Assembly (NCBI GenBank): GCA_022750115.1 | Contig: JAKIWI010000005.1 | Span: 124,001-188,000, forward strand | Length of the DNA stretch: 64,000 bases | Origin: Thermoplasmata archaeon | GTDB lineage: Archaea; Thermoplasmatota; Thermoplasmata; Lutacidiplasmatales; UBA184 | Direction of reading: 5' to 3' | Shown: positions 18,829 through 26,948 of the stretch, in pieces | Position numbering within the stretch: position 1 is the first letter of the stretch | Layout: each line of letters starts with the position of its first letter | Position numbers and translations under genes: made by a program | Notes under the pieces: generated by a model | What the model saw: the letters and a program-made list of their open reading frames with translations, nothing else | Database searches by the model: none | Told to the model about the DNA's origin: nothing

Positions 18829-19401
18829 ATGGCACCGATCCCCGCTGCCGAAGGTCGTACGGTTTGGATCCTCGGCGCGAAGCGACCGGAGCCCGGTCGC
18901 CCGAAGCGCGGCGAGCTCATCGAACGGCTGCGGGGCCTCGGCAAGGCGGCGCCGCAGCTCGTCGCGGTGTTCGACGCGCGCTCGATCGCCGGCGAGCGCC
19001 ACGTCCTGTCCGCCTGGGCCCACCTGGGCCGGGCCCGCGCGCGCGGCGAAGAGCGCCTTCGCGACCGCGCCGCCGAGCTCGCACTGTTCGTCAGCGGGGA
19101 TGACCAGCTCCCGAGGGCGCTCCAGAAGGTCGGGTTCGGAGACGATAGCGTGCAGTTCGTGGTCGTCGGCGAGCGGCCTCGCGAACCGGCCGAAGTCCTG
19201 GCCGCGCTGGGACTCGAGGCGGATGCCACAGCGTACCCCCGGCCCGTCGACGAGGGTCTCCTCGACCGGCTCGGGATCACCGCCGACGACCGGCGCGTCG
19301 TTCCTTCGTCCGGCTGGGAAGGGCTCGTCCTCGAGCGAGTGGCTCTGCTCGAGCTCAGCGCCCCGACCGTCGCGCCCGCGAAGGCGAGGCAAAGCCCATA
19401 G
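18829..19401 (+). CDS. cgi121: probable KEOPS complex subunit Cgi121
   Basis: This 190-residue protein matches the Cgi121/TPRKB pattern: a central VAVFDARSIAGERHVLSAW, followed by a helical region and ELALFVSGDDQLPRAL, then FVVVGERP near residue 105-112. Cgi121 binds tRNA and Bud32 in the KEOPS complex that makes t6A37 on ANN-decoding tRNAs. The protein is slightly longer than typical Cgi121 (about 150-175 residues), with a C-terminal extension. No other KEOPS subunit is in the window. It directly precedes two tRNA genes, neither of which is an ANN decoder. Family assignment is from motif memory and is probable, not certain. Confidence 0.7.
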   Translation: MAPIPAAEGRTVWILGAKRPEPGRPKRGELIERLRGLGKAAPQLVAVFDARSIAGERHVLSAWAHLGRARARGEERLRDRAAELALFVSGDDQLPRALQKVGFGDDSVQFVVVGERPREPAEVLAALGLEADATAYPRPVDEGLLDRLGITADDRRVVPSSGWEGLVLERVALLELSAPTVAPAKARQSP

Positions 19402-19441
19402 ACCGGGCCTCGCTCGCCGCCCTCGGGCCCGGCGCGGCCGT

Positions 19442-19544
19442 GCAGGCGTAATCTAGCGGTAGGATGTCAGCCTTCCAAGCTGACTACCCGGGTTCGAACC
19501 GTCGGTGGGCCGACCCCGCCGACGCGAGGTTCCCGGCGCCTGCA
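19442..19544 (+). tRNA. tRNA-Gly (anticodon TCC) with a T-loop intron
   Basis: Exons form a full cloverleaf: acceptor 19442-19448 with 19537-19543 (7 perfect pairs), D stem ATC/GAT, anticodon stem TCAGC/GCTGA with loop CTTCCAA (anticodon TCC), T stem CCGGG (19488-19492) with CCCGG (19532-19536), discriminator A at 19544. CCA is not encoded. Between 19499 and 19530 lies a 32-base insert; removing it gives T-loop TTCGAAT and a 71-base tRNA, the expected length for this isoacceptor. No clear TATA box was seen close upstream. Confidence 0.92.
19499..19530 (+). other. archaeal tRNA intron between positions 59 and 60 (bulge-helix-bulge)
   Basis: TTCG (19493-19496, exon) pairs with CGAG (19525-19528, intron), counting one G-U pair, to make the 4-bp central helix. 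AAC (19497-19499) and GTT (19529-19531) form the two 3-base bulges. 19500-19509 pairs with 19515-19524 as a 10-bp intron hairpin (one G-U) with a 5-base loop. Cutting after the second base of each bulge, the known rule for archaeal splicing endonuclease, removes exactly 19499-19530. Confidence 0.88.
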
Positions 19545-19577
19545 TGGGCTCGCCCGGCCCCGTCACCGGGCGCGACG

Positions 19578-19583
19578 TTTATC
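19578..19583 (+). promoter_or_regulatory. TATA-like box for tRNA-Ser
   Basis: TTTATC stands in a G+C-rich stretch 29-34 bases before the first base of mature tRNA-Ser, the usual archaeal tRNA promoter position. Confidence 0.55.
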
Positions 19584-19611
19584 GGACCGGGGGAGCGTGG
19601 ACTCCGGGCGT

Positions 19612-19695
19612 GCTGAGGTAGCCTAGCCTGGGAAGGCGCCAGCCTTGAAAGCTGGTGGCGGCGACGCCTCGGGAGTTCAAATCTCCCCCTCAGCG
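19612..19695 (+). tRNA. tRNA-Ser (anticodon TGA)
   Basis: This is an 84-base class II tRNA. The acceptor GCTGAGG pairs perfectly with CCTCAGC (19688-19694), and the discriminator is G at 19695, as for archaeal tRNA-Ser. The anticodon stem CCAGC/GCTGG encloses CTTGAAA (anticodon TGA). The long variable arm has a GGCG/CGCC stem, and the T arm is GGGAG-TTCAAAT-CTCCC. No intron and no encoded CCA. Confidence 0.93.
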
Positions 19696-19812
19696 CCCTC
19701 GATCTCGCCCCGCCGGTCGGCCAGGTGGGACGAGCGGCGACCCGCCGGACGCCGCGGATGCGCGAGGCTCCCGAGAACGGTTATGAGTCGCGCGCCGCTC
19801 GCTCGCGTTCCG

Positions 19813-22428
19813 ATGAGCGACGCGGCGATTTCGACGTCGCTCATGGAGCAGTACGAAGGGGTGAAGGCCCGGTATCCGGGCCACCTCGTCCTGATCCGCG
19901 TCGGGGACTTCTACGAGTCGTTCGGCGACGAGGCGAAGCTCCTGTCGAAGGAGCTCGAGATCACCCTCACCGCCCGCGCTGCCGACACGAGCGGCCAGCG
20001 GATGCCGATGGCCGGCGTGCCACACCACGCGGTCGAGGGGTATCTCGGCCGCCTGATCCGGAAGGGGTACAAGGTCGCGGTTTGCGACCAGGTGGAGGAC
20101 GCGAAGGCCGCGAAGGGGCTCCTCCGCCGCGAGGTGACCCGGGTCGTCACCCCCGGAACGGTGCTCGAGGACCGGATCCTCGGCGGGCCCGAGCACAACT
20201 TCCTCGCCGCGGTCGCGCTGCCGCCAGATGGCCCGGCGGCGTACGCGGTCGTCGATGTGACGACCGGCGAATGGTTCCGGGGTCAAGCGCCGTTCGACGG
20301 CGTGGACGGGGCGACCGCCGCGCTGGCGCCATTCGCCCCGCGGGAGATTCTCTTCACCCCGTCCGAGGAGAGCCGTCTCGGCCACACGCTCCGGGCCGCC
20401 CTCGCCGCCGAGTTCCGGGGGAGCCATCTCGAGGCCGCGCCCCCGGCCATGGTGGAGTCCGAGATCCCGCGGGGGATCGCCGCCACGCCCTCGGAGGCCG
20501 ACCTGCGGCTCGCCGCCTATCTTCGGACGGCGCAGCCCCGCCTCCTCCCCTTGCTGGTCCCGGTGGAGGGTTTCGAGTCGGTGCGGCGGCTTCGCCTCGA
20601 CGCGAAGACGCTCCGCCACCTCGAGATCACGCGTCCGATGAACCCGGACGACCCGGACGGTCCAACGCTCCTCTCCGCGTGGGACCTGACCGGGACCGCG
20701 AGCGGGCGCCGCACGCTCGCGTTCTGGTTGAAACAGCCACTCGCCGACGTGGGAGCGATCGCTGCGCGGCAGGACGCCGTCGCCTGGCTCGTCGAGCGGG
20801 GCGCCGCGCTCGACCGGATCCGCCGCGAGCTGAGCACCGTCGGAGACCTCGCGCGCGTCGCCTCGCGTCTCGTCGGACGGCGGCTCCGCCCGCCGGAGCT
20901 GGCCGCGTTGAAGAGCGGGCTCGCGGCGGTGCGCGTCGTGCGGTCGCGCCTCGCCGCCGAGGAGGGTCGGCCGGCGCGGATCGACGCGCTGCTCCCGCCG
21001 CTGGACGCCCCCCGGGAATTGACCGACCTCCTCGAGCGAGCGGTCCCGGAGATGCCTCCCCTGACCGTCGACGCCGGCGGTACGCTCTTCCGCGCGGGGT
21101 TCGCGGTCGCGGTCGACCGAGCCCGCACTTCGGAATCCGAGGCGCTCGCCGCTCTCTCGCGTCTCGAGCTCGCCGAACAGGAGGCGAGCGGGATCCGGAG
21201 CCTGAAGGTCGGCTACAACCAGGTGTTCGGCTACTACTTCGAAGTCTCGCGGCCGAACCTCGCCCGGGTGCCCCCGCACTTCCGGCGGAAGCAGACGCTC
21301 GCCGGGGGCGAGCGGTTCACGTCCGACCGCCTCCAGGAGCTGGAGTCCCGGATCCTCGCCGCGCGATCGGACGCCGCCGGGGCCGAGCGCGTGGCTTGGG
21401 AGGAGTTCCTCCTCTCGGTCGAGACTCATGTGCCGGCCGTCCACCGGCTCTCGCGGGCCGTGGGGGAACTCGACGCGCTCCTCTCGTTCGCCGCGGTGGC
21501 CCAATCCGGCGGTCACGTGAGACCGATCGTCGACGACGGCCCCGAGCTCGTCATCCGGGAGGGCCGCCACCCGGTCCTCGACCGCACGCTCTCGGGCCGA
21601 TTCGTTCCGAACGACACCGACCTCGATGCGGAGAGCGCACGACTGCTCGTCCTCACGGGACCGAACATGTCCGGGAAGTCGACCTACATGCGCCAGGTCG
21701 GACTCCTCGTCGTCCTCGCGCAGGCCGGGGCCTTCGTGCCCGCGAAGTTCGCCCGCATCGGGCTCGTCACCGGCCTCGCGACCCGCATGGGGTTCACCGA
21801 CGAGATCGGGCGCGGCAAGTCGAGCTTCATGGTCGAGATGACCGAGGTCGCGGAGATCCTCGCGTCGGCGGACGAGCGCACGCTGGTGCTGCTCGACGAG
21901 GTCGGCCGAGGAACCAGCACGTTCGACGGGCTCTCGATCGCGTGGGCGACCCTCCGCCACCTTCACGACCGGGTGCGCTGCCGCACCGTCCTCGCGACTC
22001 ACTACCATCAGTTGACCGAACTGATCGGGCGACTGCCCTCCGCGAAGAACGCGCACCTCGCCGTGCGCGAACAGCGCGAGGGGATCGTGTTCCTGCACCG
22101 CCTCGTCCCGGGGAGCACGGACCGCAGCTACGGGATCCATGTCGCTCGGCTCGCCGGTCTCCCCGTCGAGCTCGTCGTCGAAGCCGAGCGATTGCTCGCG
22201 CGCCTGGAGAGCGAGGGGGTCGAGCTCGAGGGGGGATCGCCCCGCGCCGTACGAACCCGCTACACCCAGGCGATGCTCCTCGCGTCCGACGCCCCCGCGG
22301 CTCCCCAGCCTCCCGTGCTCGAGGAGTTGCGGCGGCTGGACCCCGACCGCATGACGCCGGTCGAAGCCCTCCACTGGATCCTCGAACAACGAAAGAAGCT
22401 CGTCGAGCCGCGATCGGACTCGCCATGA
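19813..22428 (+). CDS. mutS: DNA mismatch repair ATPase MutS
   Basis: This 871-residue protein is of full MutS length. The mismatch-recognition F-x-E is in GDFYESFGDE near residue 33. The connector, lever and clamp region includes LKVGYNQVFGYYFEVS. The ATPase has Walker A GPNMSGKST near residues 616-624, Walker B LLDEVGRGTSTFDG and the ATHYHQL motif. It recognises mismatches and recruits MutL. The start at 19813 (MSDAAISTSLMEQYEG) aligns best with the MutS N-terminus; an ATG at 19783 in the same frame is the alternative. Its TGA overlaps the mutL ATG (ATGA). Bacterial-type MutS1 is patchy in archaea and usually attributed to transfer. Confidence 0.95.
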   Translation: MSDAAISTSLMEQYEGVKARYPGHLVLIRVGDFYESFGDEAKLLSKELEITLTARAADTSGQRMPMAGVPHHAVEGYLGRLIRKGYKVAVCDQVEDAKAAKGLLRREVTRVVTPGTVLEDRILGGPEHNFLAAVALPPDGPAAYAVVDVTTGEWFRGQAPFDGVDGATAALAPFAPREILFTPSEESRLGHTLRAALAAEFRGSHLEAAPPAMVESEIPRGIAATPSEADLRLAAYLRTAQPRLLPLLVPVEGFESVRRLRLDAKTLRHLEITRPMNPDDPDGPTLLSAWDLTGTASGRRTLAFWLKQPLADVGAIAARQDAVAWLVERGAALDRIRRELSTVGDLARVASRLVGRRLRPPELAALKSGLAAVRVVRSRLAAEEGRPARIDALLPPLDAPRELTDLLERAVPEMPPLTVDAGGTLFRAGFAVAVDRARTSESEALAALSRLELAEQEASGIRSLKVGYNQVFGYYFEVSRPNLARVPPHFRRKQTLAGGERFTSDRLQELESRILAARSDAAGAERVAWEEFLLSVETHVPAVHRLSRAVGELDALLSFAAVAQSGGHVRPIVDDGPELVIREGRHPVLDRTLSGRFVPNDTDLDAESARLLVLTGPNMSGKSTYMRQVGLLVVLAQAGAFVPAKFARIGLVTGLATRMGFTDEIGRGKSSFMVEMTEVAEILASADERTLVLLDEVGRGTSTFDGLSIAWATLRHLHDRVRCRTVLATHYHQLTELIGRLPSAKNAHLAVREQREGIVFLHRLVPGSTDRSYGIHVARLAGLPVELVVEAERLLARLESEGVELEGGSPRAVRTRYTQAMLLASDAPAAPQPPVLEELRRLDPDRMTPVEALHWILEQRKKLVEPRSDSP

Positions 22429-24203
22429 TGGTCGTCCCCGAACGATCGCCCATCCGGCGGCTCTCCCCCGACGTCGTGCACCGCATCGCGGCGGGCGAGG
22501 TCGTCGAGCGCCCCGCTTCGGTCGTGAAGGAGCTCATCGAGAACTCGCTCGATGCCGGAGCGACCGAGGTCGCGGTCGAGCTGCGGGAGGGGGGCCTCGC
22601 TCTCATCGAGGTTCGGGACGACGGGTCGGGCATCCCCGAAAGCGAGCTTCCGCTCGCGGTCGAACGGTACGCCACGAGCAAGCTCGCGGGCTCGGAGGAG
22701 CTCGAGTCGGTCACGACGCTCGGCTTCCGGGGCGAAGCGCTGGCCGCGATCGGGGCGGTCTCCCGGCTCTCTCTGGTCTCCCGGACGTCGGCTTCGGCCG
22801 ACGCCGCCACACTGAGCGTCGAGGGCGGCGCTGTCGGGCCGGTCGCTCCGGCCGCCCGGGCACCGGGGACGACGGTGAGCGTTCGGGACCTGTTCTTCAA
22901 CGTGCCCGCCCGGCAGAAATTCCTCCGGGGCGCGGCCTCCGAGCAGCTCGCCGTCGGCGACGTGGTCGACCGCCTGTACCTCGCGCGACCGGACGTCCGG
23001 TTCTCCCTCACCTCCGAGGGCCGCGAGGTGCGACGATATCCCCGGTCGGACAGCCGACGGGACGCCGCCGCCCGAGTCCTGGGCGAAGAACTGCTCGACC
23101 ACGCGGTGGAGGTCTCGGATGGCCCGTCCGACGGGGTCGCCATCGCCGGCGTCGTCGGGCGTCCGTCGATCCACCGCGGTACCTCGCAGGGAATCTTCCT
23201 CGCGGTCAACGGGCGGACGATCGAGTCGCGGCCGCTCGCCCAGGCCGTTCGCCTCGCGTTCCAGGACTACCTGCCGCCCAGCCGGTTCCCGGTGGCGGTC
23301 GTCCACCTGATGGTCGACCCGTCCCGGGTCGACGTCAACGTCCACCCGACGAAGCGCGAGGTGCGCATCGCGCGCGAGCGGGACCTCGCCGAGCGGCTGC
23401 GCGTCGCGGTCCGACGGGCGATCCGGGAGGGAGCGCACACGGTCGACCGCGACCTCCCCGAGCCCGCGATCCCGGACCCGGACGCGTTCGGCGAGGCGAG
23501 TCCGTCGGCCGAGGCGGCCGTGGGGGAGTTCGACCGTGGCGTTCCGCTGGCGGCGATGCCCGCCTCTCGCCAGAGGACCCTGTCCGAGCCGACGGTCGTC
23601 GCCCGGGTCGCCGGCACGTCGCGTCACCCGTCGATCCGTCTGGTCGGCCCATTGTTCGACCTGTATTGGGTGGGGGAGAGCGAGGGCGCCGCAGTGTGGA
23701 TCGACCAGCACGCGGCGAGCGAACGGGTCGTCTACGAGATGCTCCGCCGGGAAGGGGGACTCGCCCGCCAGGAGTTGGTCGAGCCCCCCACGCTGCGACT
23801 CACCGCGCGACGCGCCGAGGCGCTCCGCGCCCACGCGGCGGCGGTCGACGCCGCCGGGTTCGCGGTCGAGCCGTTCGGGGGCGACGCGTTCCGGCTCCGG
23901 TCGATCCCGACGTATCGGGGCCGCCGACCGCGGCCCGACGCCATCCTCGCGCTCCTCGACGAACTCGCCGACGGCGCCCGACCGACGGTCCCCGACGGAC
24001 TTGCCGAGCGGGTGACCGCCTCCATCGCGTGCCACAGCGCCGTCCGCGGAGGCGATGCGATCGAAGCGGCGGAGATGGGACGGATCCTCGAGGCGCTGTT
24101 CGCGCTGGGCGATGCCGCGTTCGCGTGCCCGCATGGTCGGCCGATCCTCGTCCAGATCCCCCGGTCCCGGCTCGACCGGTGGTTCCTGCGTCCGAGCGCC
24201 TAG
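22425..24203 (+). CDS. mutL: DNA mismatch repair endonuclease MutL
   Basis: This is a 592-residue protein. The N-terminal GHKL ATPase contains VVKELIENSLDAGA, DDGSGI, RYATSKL and GFRGEAL. A linker near residues 340-400 leads to the dimerisation domain. That domain retains the endonuclease motifs: DQHAASERVVYE (the DQHA-x2-E-x4-E metal site, about residues 427-438), ACHSAVRGGD and CPHGRP. It should therefore be a nicking MutL rather than the E. coli type, which lacks the nuclease site. Translation is coupled to mutS (ATGA overlap). A PD-(D/E)XK-like gene follows 8 bases after the stop. Confidence 0.95.
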   Translation: MMVVPERSPIRRLSPDVVHRIAAGEVVERPASVVKELIENSLDAGATEVAVELREGGLALIEVRDDGSGIPESELPLAVERYATSKLAGSEELESVTTLGFRGEALAAIGAVSRLSLVSRTSASADAATLSVEGGAVGPVAPAARAPGTTVSVRDLFFNVPARQKFLRGAASEQLAVGDVVDRLYLARPDVRFSLTSEGREVRRYPRSDSRRDAAARVLGEELLDHAVEVSDGPSDGVAIAGVVGRPSIHRGTSQGIFLAVNGRTIESRPLAQAVRLAFQDYLPPSRFPVAVVHLMVDPSRVDVNVHPTKREVRIARERDLAERLRVAVRRAIREGAHTVDRDLPEPAIPDPDAFGEASPSAEAAVGEFDRGVPLAAMPASRQRTLSEPTVVARVAGTSRHPSIRLVGPLFDLYWVGESEGAAVWIDQHAASERVVYEMLRREGGLARQELVEPPTLRLTARRAEALRAHAAAVDAAGFAVEPFGGDAFRLRSIPTYRGRRPRPDAILALLDELADGARPTVPDGLAERVTASIACHSAVRGGDAIEAAEMGRILEALFALGDAAFACPHGRPILVQIPRSRLDRWFLRPSA

Positions 24204-24211
24204 TCGTGGAA

Positions 24212-24742
24212 ATGCTCGAGACCGAGCTCGTCCCGCCCGTCCGCTCCTACCTCGAGGGGTTGGGCTACCAGGTCTACGTGAATCCGGACGGCGCCGATTT
24301 CTTCGACATCATCGCGCGGCGCGGCGCGGAGGTCGGGCTCGTCGAGCTCAAGGTGGCGGATTGGAAGAAGGTCGTCCACCAGGCCCTCCGGCGCCGAGGG
24401 TGGGGCGACTGGGTGGCGGTGGTCCTGCCCCGCCGCTCGCTCGCCGAAAAGGTGGTGCAACGACCCGTCGCGCCGCGGGGAAAACGCGTGGGGGTCTGGT
24501 TCGTGGACGACGGGAAAGTCGTCGTCCATCGAACGGCCGAGCCGTTCGTGGCGCCCGGGGAGGTCGACCCGTTCCCGGAGCCGAAGGCGTGGCTCGTCGA
24601 GCGCCTCGACATCACGGACGGGTTGGCTTCGACGGGGCCGGCTTCCTGGTCGGTGCCCGACGCGGGTCGCGTGGGCGGTCGGCGCCGGTCGTCGCGCGAC
24701 TGGAGGCTCGAGGAGTTCCCCGAGCCGGATCCCCCGGTCTGA
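24212..24742 (+). CDS. PD-(D/E)XK nuclease-like protein in the mut operon
   Basis: This 176-residue protein starts at the ATG at 24212; a GTG at 24206 is an alternative. The first 75 residues have the order of a restriction-endonuclease fold: helix (ELVPPVRSYLEGLGY), then DFFDIIARRGAEVGLVELK, where the Asp and the E-L-K could be the metal-binding D...E-x-K, then a helix with VHQALRR and a strand WVAVVLPRR. The C-terminal 80 residues are low-complexity and overlap a convergent gene by 131 bases. It follows mutL by 8 bases and is probably co-transcribed, suggesting a DNA-repair role (inference). Nuclease activity is not established. Confidence 0.65.
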   Translation: MLETELVPPVRSYLEGLGYQVYVNPDGADFFDIIARRGAEVGLVELKVADWKKVVHQALRRRGWGDWVAVVLPRRSLAEKVVQRPVAPRGKRVGVWFVDDGKVVVHRTAEPFVAPGEVDPFPEPKAWLVERLDITDGLASTGPASWSVPDAGRVGGRRRSSRDWRLEEFPEPDPPV

Positions 24743-25712
24743 CGGCGCCCCCGCGGGCCAGTTCGACCCGTCGAAGCACGCGGAGCGCGGTCAGCGTCAC
24801 GAGCTTGCTCGGTTGCCCGGGCACCTCGAGGCCCCACGGGATCGGCGCGTCCTTCGGATGCTCCGCGATCCACTCGGCGAGCGAACCCTCGATATCCGGA
24901 TGCAGAGCGTCCAGGTTCCATCGCCCGTCCGGTCGGCGACGGCCGCGCAGCCAGTCGAGGGCGTGGTCGAGGCGGGCGTCCGCGCCGTGCCCGAGCGCCG
25001 TGAGGGCGTCGAGCCCCACGAGCATGTCGTAGTAGTAGTGCACGGGGTAGTGGGTTCGCGACCAGGGAGCGTACTCCCCGCCCTGGCGGTGCAGCTCCCG
25101 TTCGAGGAAGAACTCCGCGCCGAGCCGCGCGACCTCGGACATGCCGGGGGTCCATTTCTCCCGAGGCTGCGCCGCGAGGGCCGTGAGCGGCTCCCAACTG
25201 TCGAGGAGTCGTCCGCTCCCGTAGCAGGACCATCCGCCCTTCGTGTCGGCGTGCGAGACGAGCCACTCGAATCCCTCCCGGACCCAGTGGCTGTCCCCGT
25301 ACCCGAACTGCACCAGCGCCCGGACCGAGTTGCCGGCCACGCACAGGTGACTCGACTTCCCTCCGTCGCCTCCGAAGCCGCCGTCGGACTTCCGGGTCCG
25401 CTCGACCCACCACCCGCAGGCTCGGGCGATCGCCGGGTGTTCCCTCGTCATCCCGAGGTCGGCGAGGACGAGGAGCCGCCAGTTCGTCCCGCGGTACTTC
25501 GGCACGTAGCTCCGACGGTCGCTTTCCCACCACCCACCCGGGTCCTGCTCCGCCAGGATGTCGGCGGCCCACCCGGTCGCCGGGATCTGCGCTCGGGCGC
25601 GCCGAACCTCCGGGTCGGAGTCGGGCCGGCCGAGCAGGTCGGTGAGGGCTTTCGCTCGAACCGCGGGCTGGTCCGCCTCGAGGAGCCATTCGAGGGCCGC
25701 CTCCGCGGTCAT
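24612..25712 (-). CDS. prenyltransferase/terpene-cyclase-like alpha/alpha-barrel protein
   Basis: This 366-residue protein has several QW-like repeats of the form D-x-x-G-x-W: EQDPGGWWES, RKSDGGFGGDGG, ADTKGGWSCYG and RRPDGRWNLDA, between paired helices, as in squalene cyclase and prenyltransferase alpha-subunit barrels. The DXDD acid of squalene-hopene cyclases was not found, so a cyclase reaction is not assigned. Proteins of this type are seen in many archaea without known function. The start at 25712 (MTAEAALEWLLEAD) lies about 25 bases after a TATA-like box. The C-terminal 45 residues are Arg/Pro-rich and overlap the convergent nuclease-like gene. Confidence 0.7.
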   Translation of the reverse strand: MTAEAALEWLLEADQPAVRAKALTDLLGRPDSDPEVRRARAQIPATGWAADILAEQDPGGWWESDRRSYVPKYRGTNWRLLVLADLGMTREHPAIARACGWWVERTRKSDGGFGGDGGKSSHLCVAGNSVRALVQFGYGDSHWVREGFEWLVSHADTKGGWSCYGSGRLLDSWEPLTALAAQPREKWTPGMSEVARLGAEFFLERELHRQGGEYAPWSRTHYPVHYYYDMLVGLDALTALGHGADARLDHALDWLRGRRRPDGRWNLDALHPDIEGSLAEWIAEHPKDAPIPWGLEVPGQPSKLVTLTALRVLRRVELARGGAVRPGDPARGTPRASSRATTGADRPRDPRRAPTRKPAPSKPTRP

Positions 25713-25736
25713 CGGCACCGCCGACCCGGCGACGCT

Positions 25737-25744
25737 CGATATAG
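25737..25744 (-). promoter_or_regulatory. TATA-like box for the cyclase-like gene
   Basis: The minus strand reads GTCTATATCG about 25-32 bases before the ATG at 25712, predicting a leaderless message. Confidence 0.55.
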
Positions 25745-25780
25745 ACGCTCGGGTCCGGCCCGCGGCGCGGGAGCCGTTCC

Positions 25781-26935
25781 TCAGCCCGAGCGGACCCGGG
25801 GGGCGAAGAACCCCTCGAATCGCTCGGCCATGCGCTCGTAGGAAAGCGTGTCGGCGTACGCCTTCCCGTGCTGACCGAGCGCGCGGCGCGTCGCCGGGTC
25901 CGCGAGCAGTTCGGCGAGCTCGCTCGCGAACGTTCCCGGGTCGTCGTCCGCGGCGACGCGGACGTCGGTCCCTGCGACGGCGCCGTCCATCGGCACGTGG
26001 CGGCTCACGACCGTCGCCGCGCCGTAGCGCATCGCTTCGCGGGGGGCGAGCCCGAACCCCTCGTACCGGGCCGGGAACAGGAAAACGTCGGCCGCGCGGA
26101 ACACCCGAGCCTTGGTGGGCTCGTCGACCACGCCGAGGCTCGCGACCCCGGGTTCGACCTTCGGGGAGCTTCCGGCGACGAGGAACCGCGCTCCGGGGAA
26201 GAACACCCGGATGCGTCGGAACGCCTCGAGCGCGATGTCGAGGCCCTGGCGGTCCGGCGTCTTGCCCACGAACGCGACGACGGGGACGTCGATCGGGATC
26301 TTCAGGGCCGCGCGGGCCTCGGCTGCGGTCCCGACCTCGAGCGGGGCCGGGATACCGAGCGGCAGGAGCGCGACGCGCTCCTTGGGTACCCCGTAATACT
26401 TCGCGAGCAGGTCGCGGTTCTTCTCGCTCGCGACGAGGACGACGTCGGCCCGATTGAGCGCGGCTCGTTCCAGCCGCTCGAGCGCGCGCCGGTCGAGCCA
26501 GTTCCCGACCCGTTGGCGCACCCCCTTGTCGGCCTCGAGCGGACGCAGCGTGTCGAACGTGTGGAGCGCAACGTCGTGGAAGAACATCCCGAACACCGCG
26601 CGTGGGCCGGCCCGGGCCGGAACGTCGAGGGCGCCGGCTTTCTCGTCGTTCCCCACCACGACATCGGCATCCGGGCGGAGCAGCGACGACGCGGCTTTTC
26701 CGATCGCGATGTCGCGGGCGAACGGGCGGCGGGACACGCCGATCACCGGCACGGAGACCGACTCCACGCCCGCAGGACCCGGCGTCGACGGGCGCCCGTC
26801 GGACGGATAGAGGACGCGGACCGAGTGGCCGCGCTCGGAGAGCGCTCGGGCGAGCTCCCAGACGGTCCGGCTCAGGCCGCTCGTCGGGTCGTCGGGGGCC
26901 GCGGTCGCGAGGAGTTCGACCCGCCATCCCGCCAT
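25781..26935 (-). CDS. family 4 glycosyltransferase (GT-B)
   Basis: This 384-residue protein has a two-domain GT-B layout. The N-terminal acceptor domain begins WRVELLATAAPDDPTSGLSR and has the GT4 glycine-rich entry and ARALSERGHSVRVLYP. The donor domain has VAFVGKTPDRQGLDIALEAF, ADVFLFPARYEGFGLAPREAM (the E-x7-E signature lies in YEGFGLAPREAM) and a C-terminal helical closing segment. It likely transfers a sugar from a nucleotide-sugar donor to a lipid or polysaccharide acceptor at the membrane. It lies 13 bases after the phosphodiesterase gene on the same strand, forming a two-gene unit. Confidence 0.88.
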   Translation of the reverse strand: MAGWRVELLATAAPDDPTSGLSRTVWELARALSERGHSVRVLYPSDGRPSTPGPAGVESVSVPVIGVSRRPFARDIAIGKAASSLLRPDADVVVGNDEKAGALDVPARAGPRAVFGMFFHDVALHTFDTLRPLEADKGVRQRVGNWLDRRALERLERAALNRADVVLVASEKNRDLLAKYYGVPKERVALLPLGIPAPLEVGTAAEARAALKIPIDVPVVAFVGKTPDRQGLDIALEAFRRIRVFFPGARFLVAGSSPKVEPGVASLGVVDEPTKARVFRAADVFLFPARYEGFGLAPREAMRYGAATVVSRHVPMDGAVAGTDVRVAADDDPGTFASELAELLADPATRRALGQHGKAYADTLSYERMAERFEGFFAPRVRSG

Positions 26936-26948
26936 CGGCCGGGCCCGG

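Noticed and set aside
18829-19695. Functional link between Cgi121 and the adjacent tRNA genes
   Set aside because: KEOPS modifies ANN-decoding tRNAs; the neighbours decode GGA/GGG and UCN-type codons, so adjacency is probably not substrate-related.
19725-22424. Long frames in other registers across mutS, including an extension of the mutL frame
   Set aside because: High G+C leaves stop-poor shadow frames; these are Arg/Ala/Pro-rich with no domain, while the mutS frame matches its family throughout.
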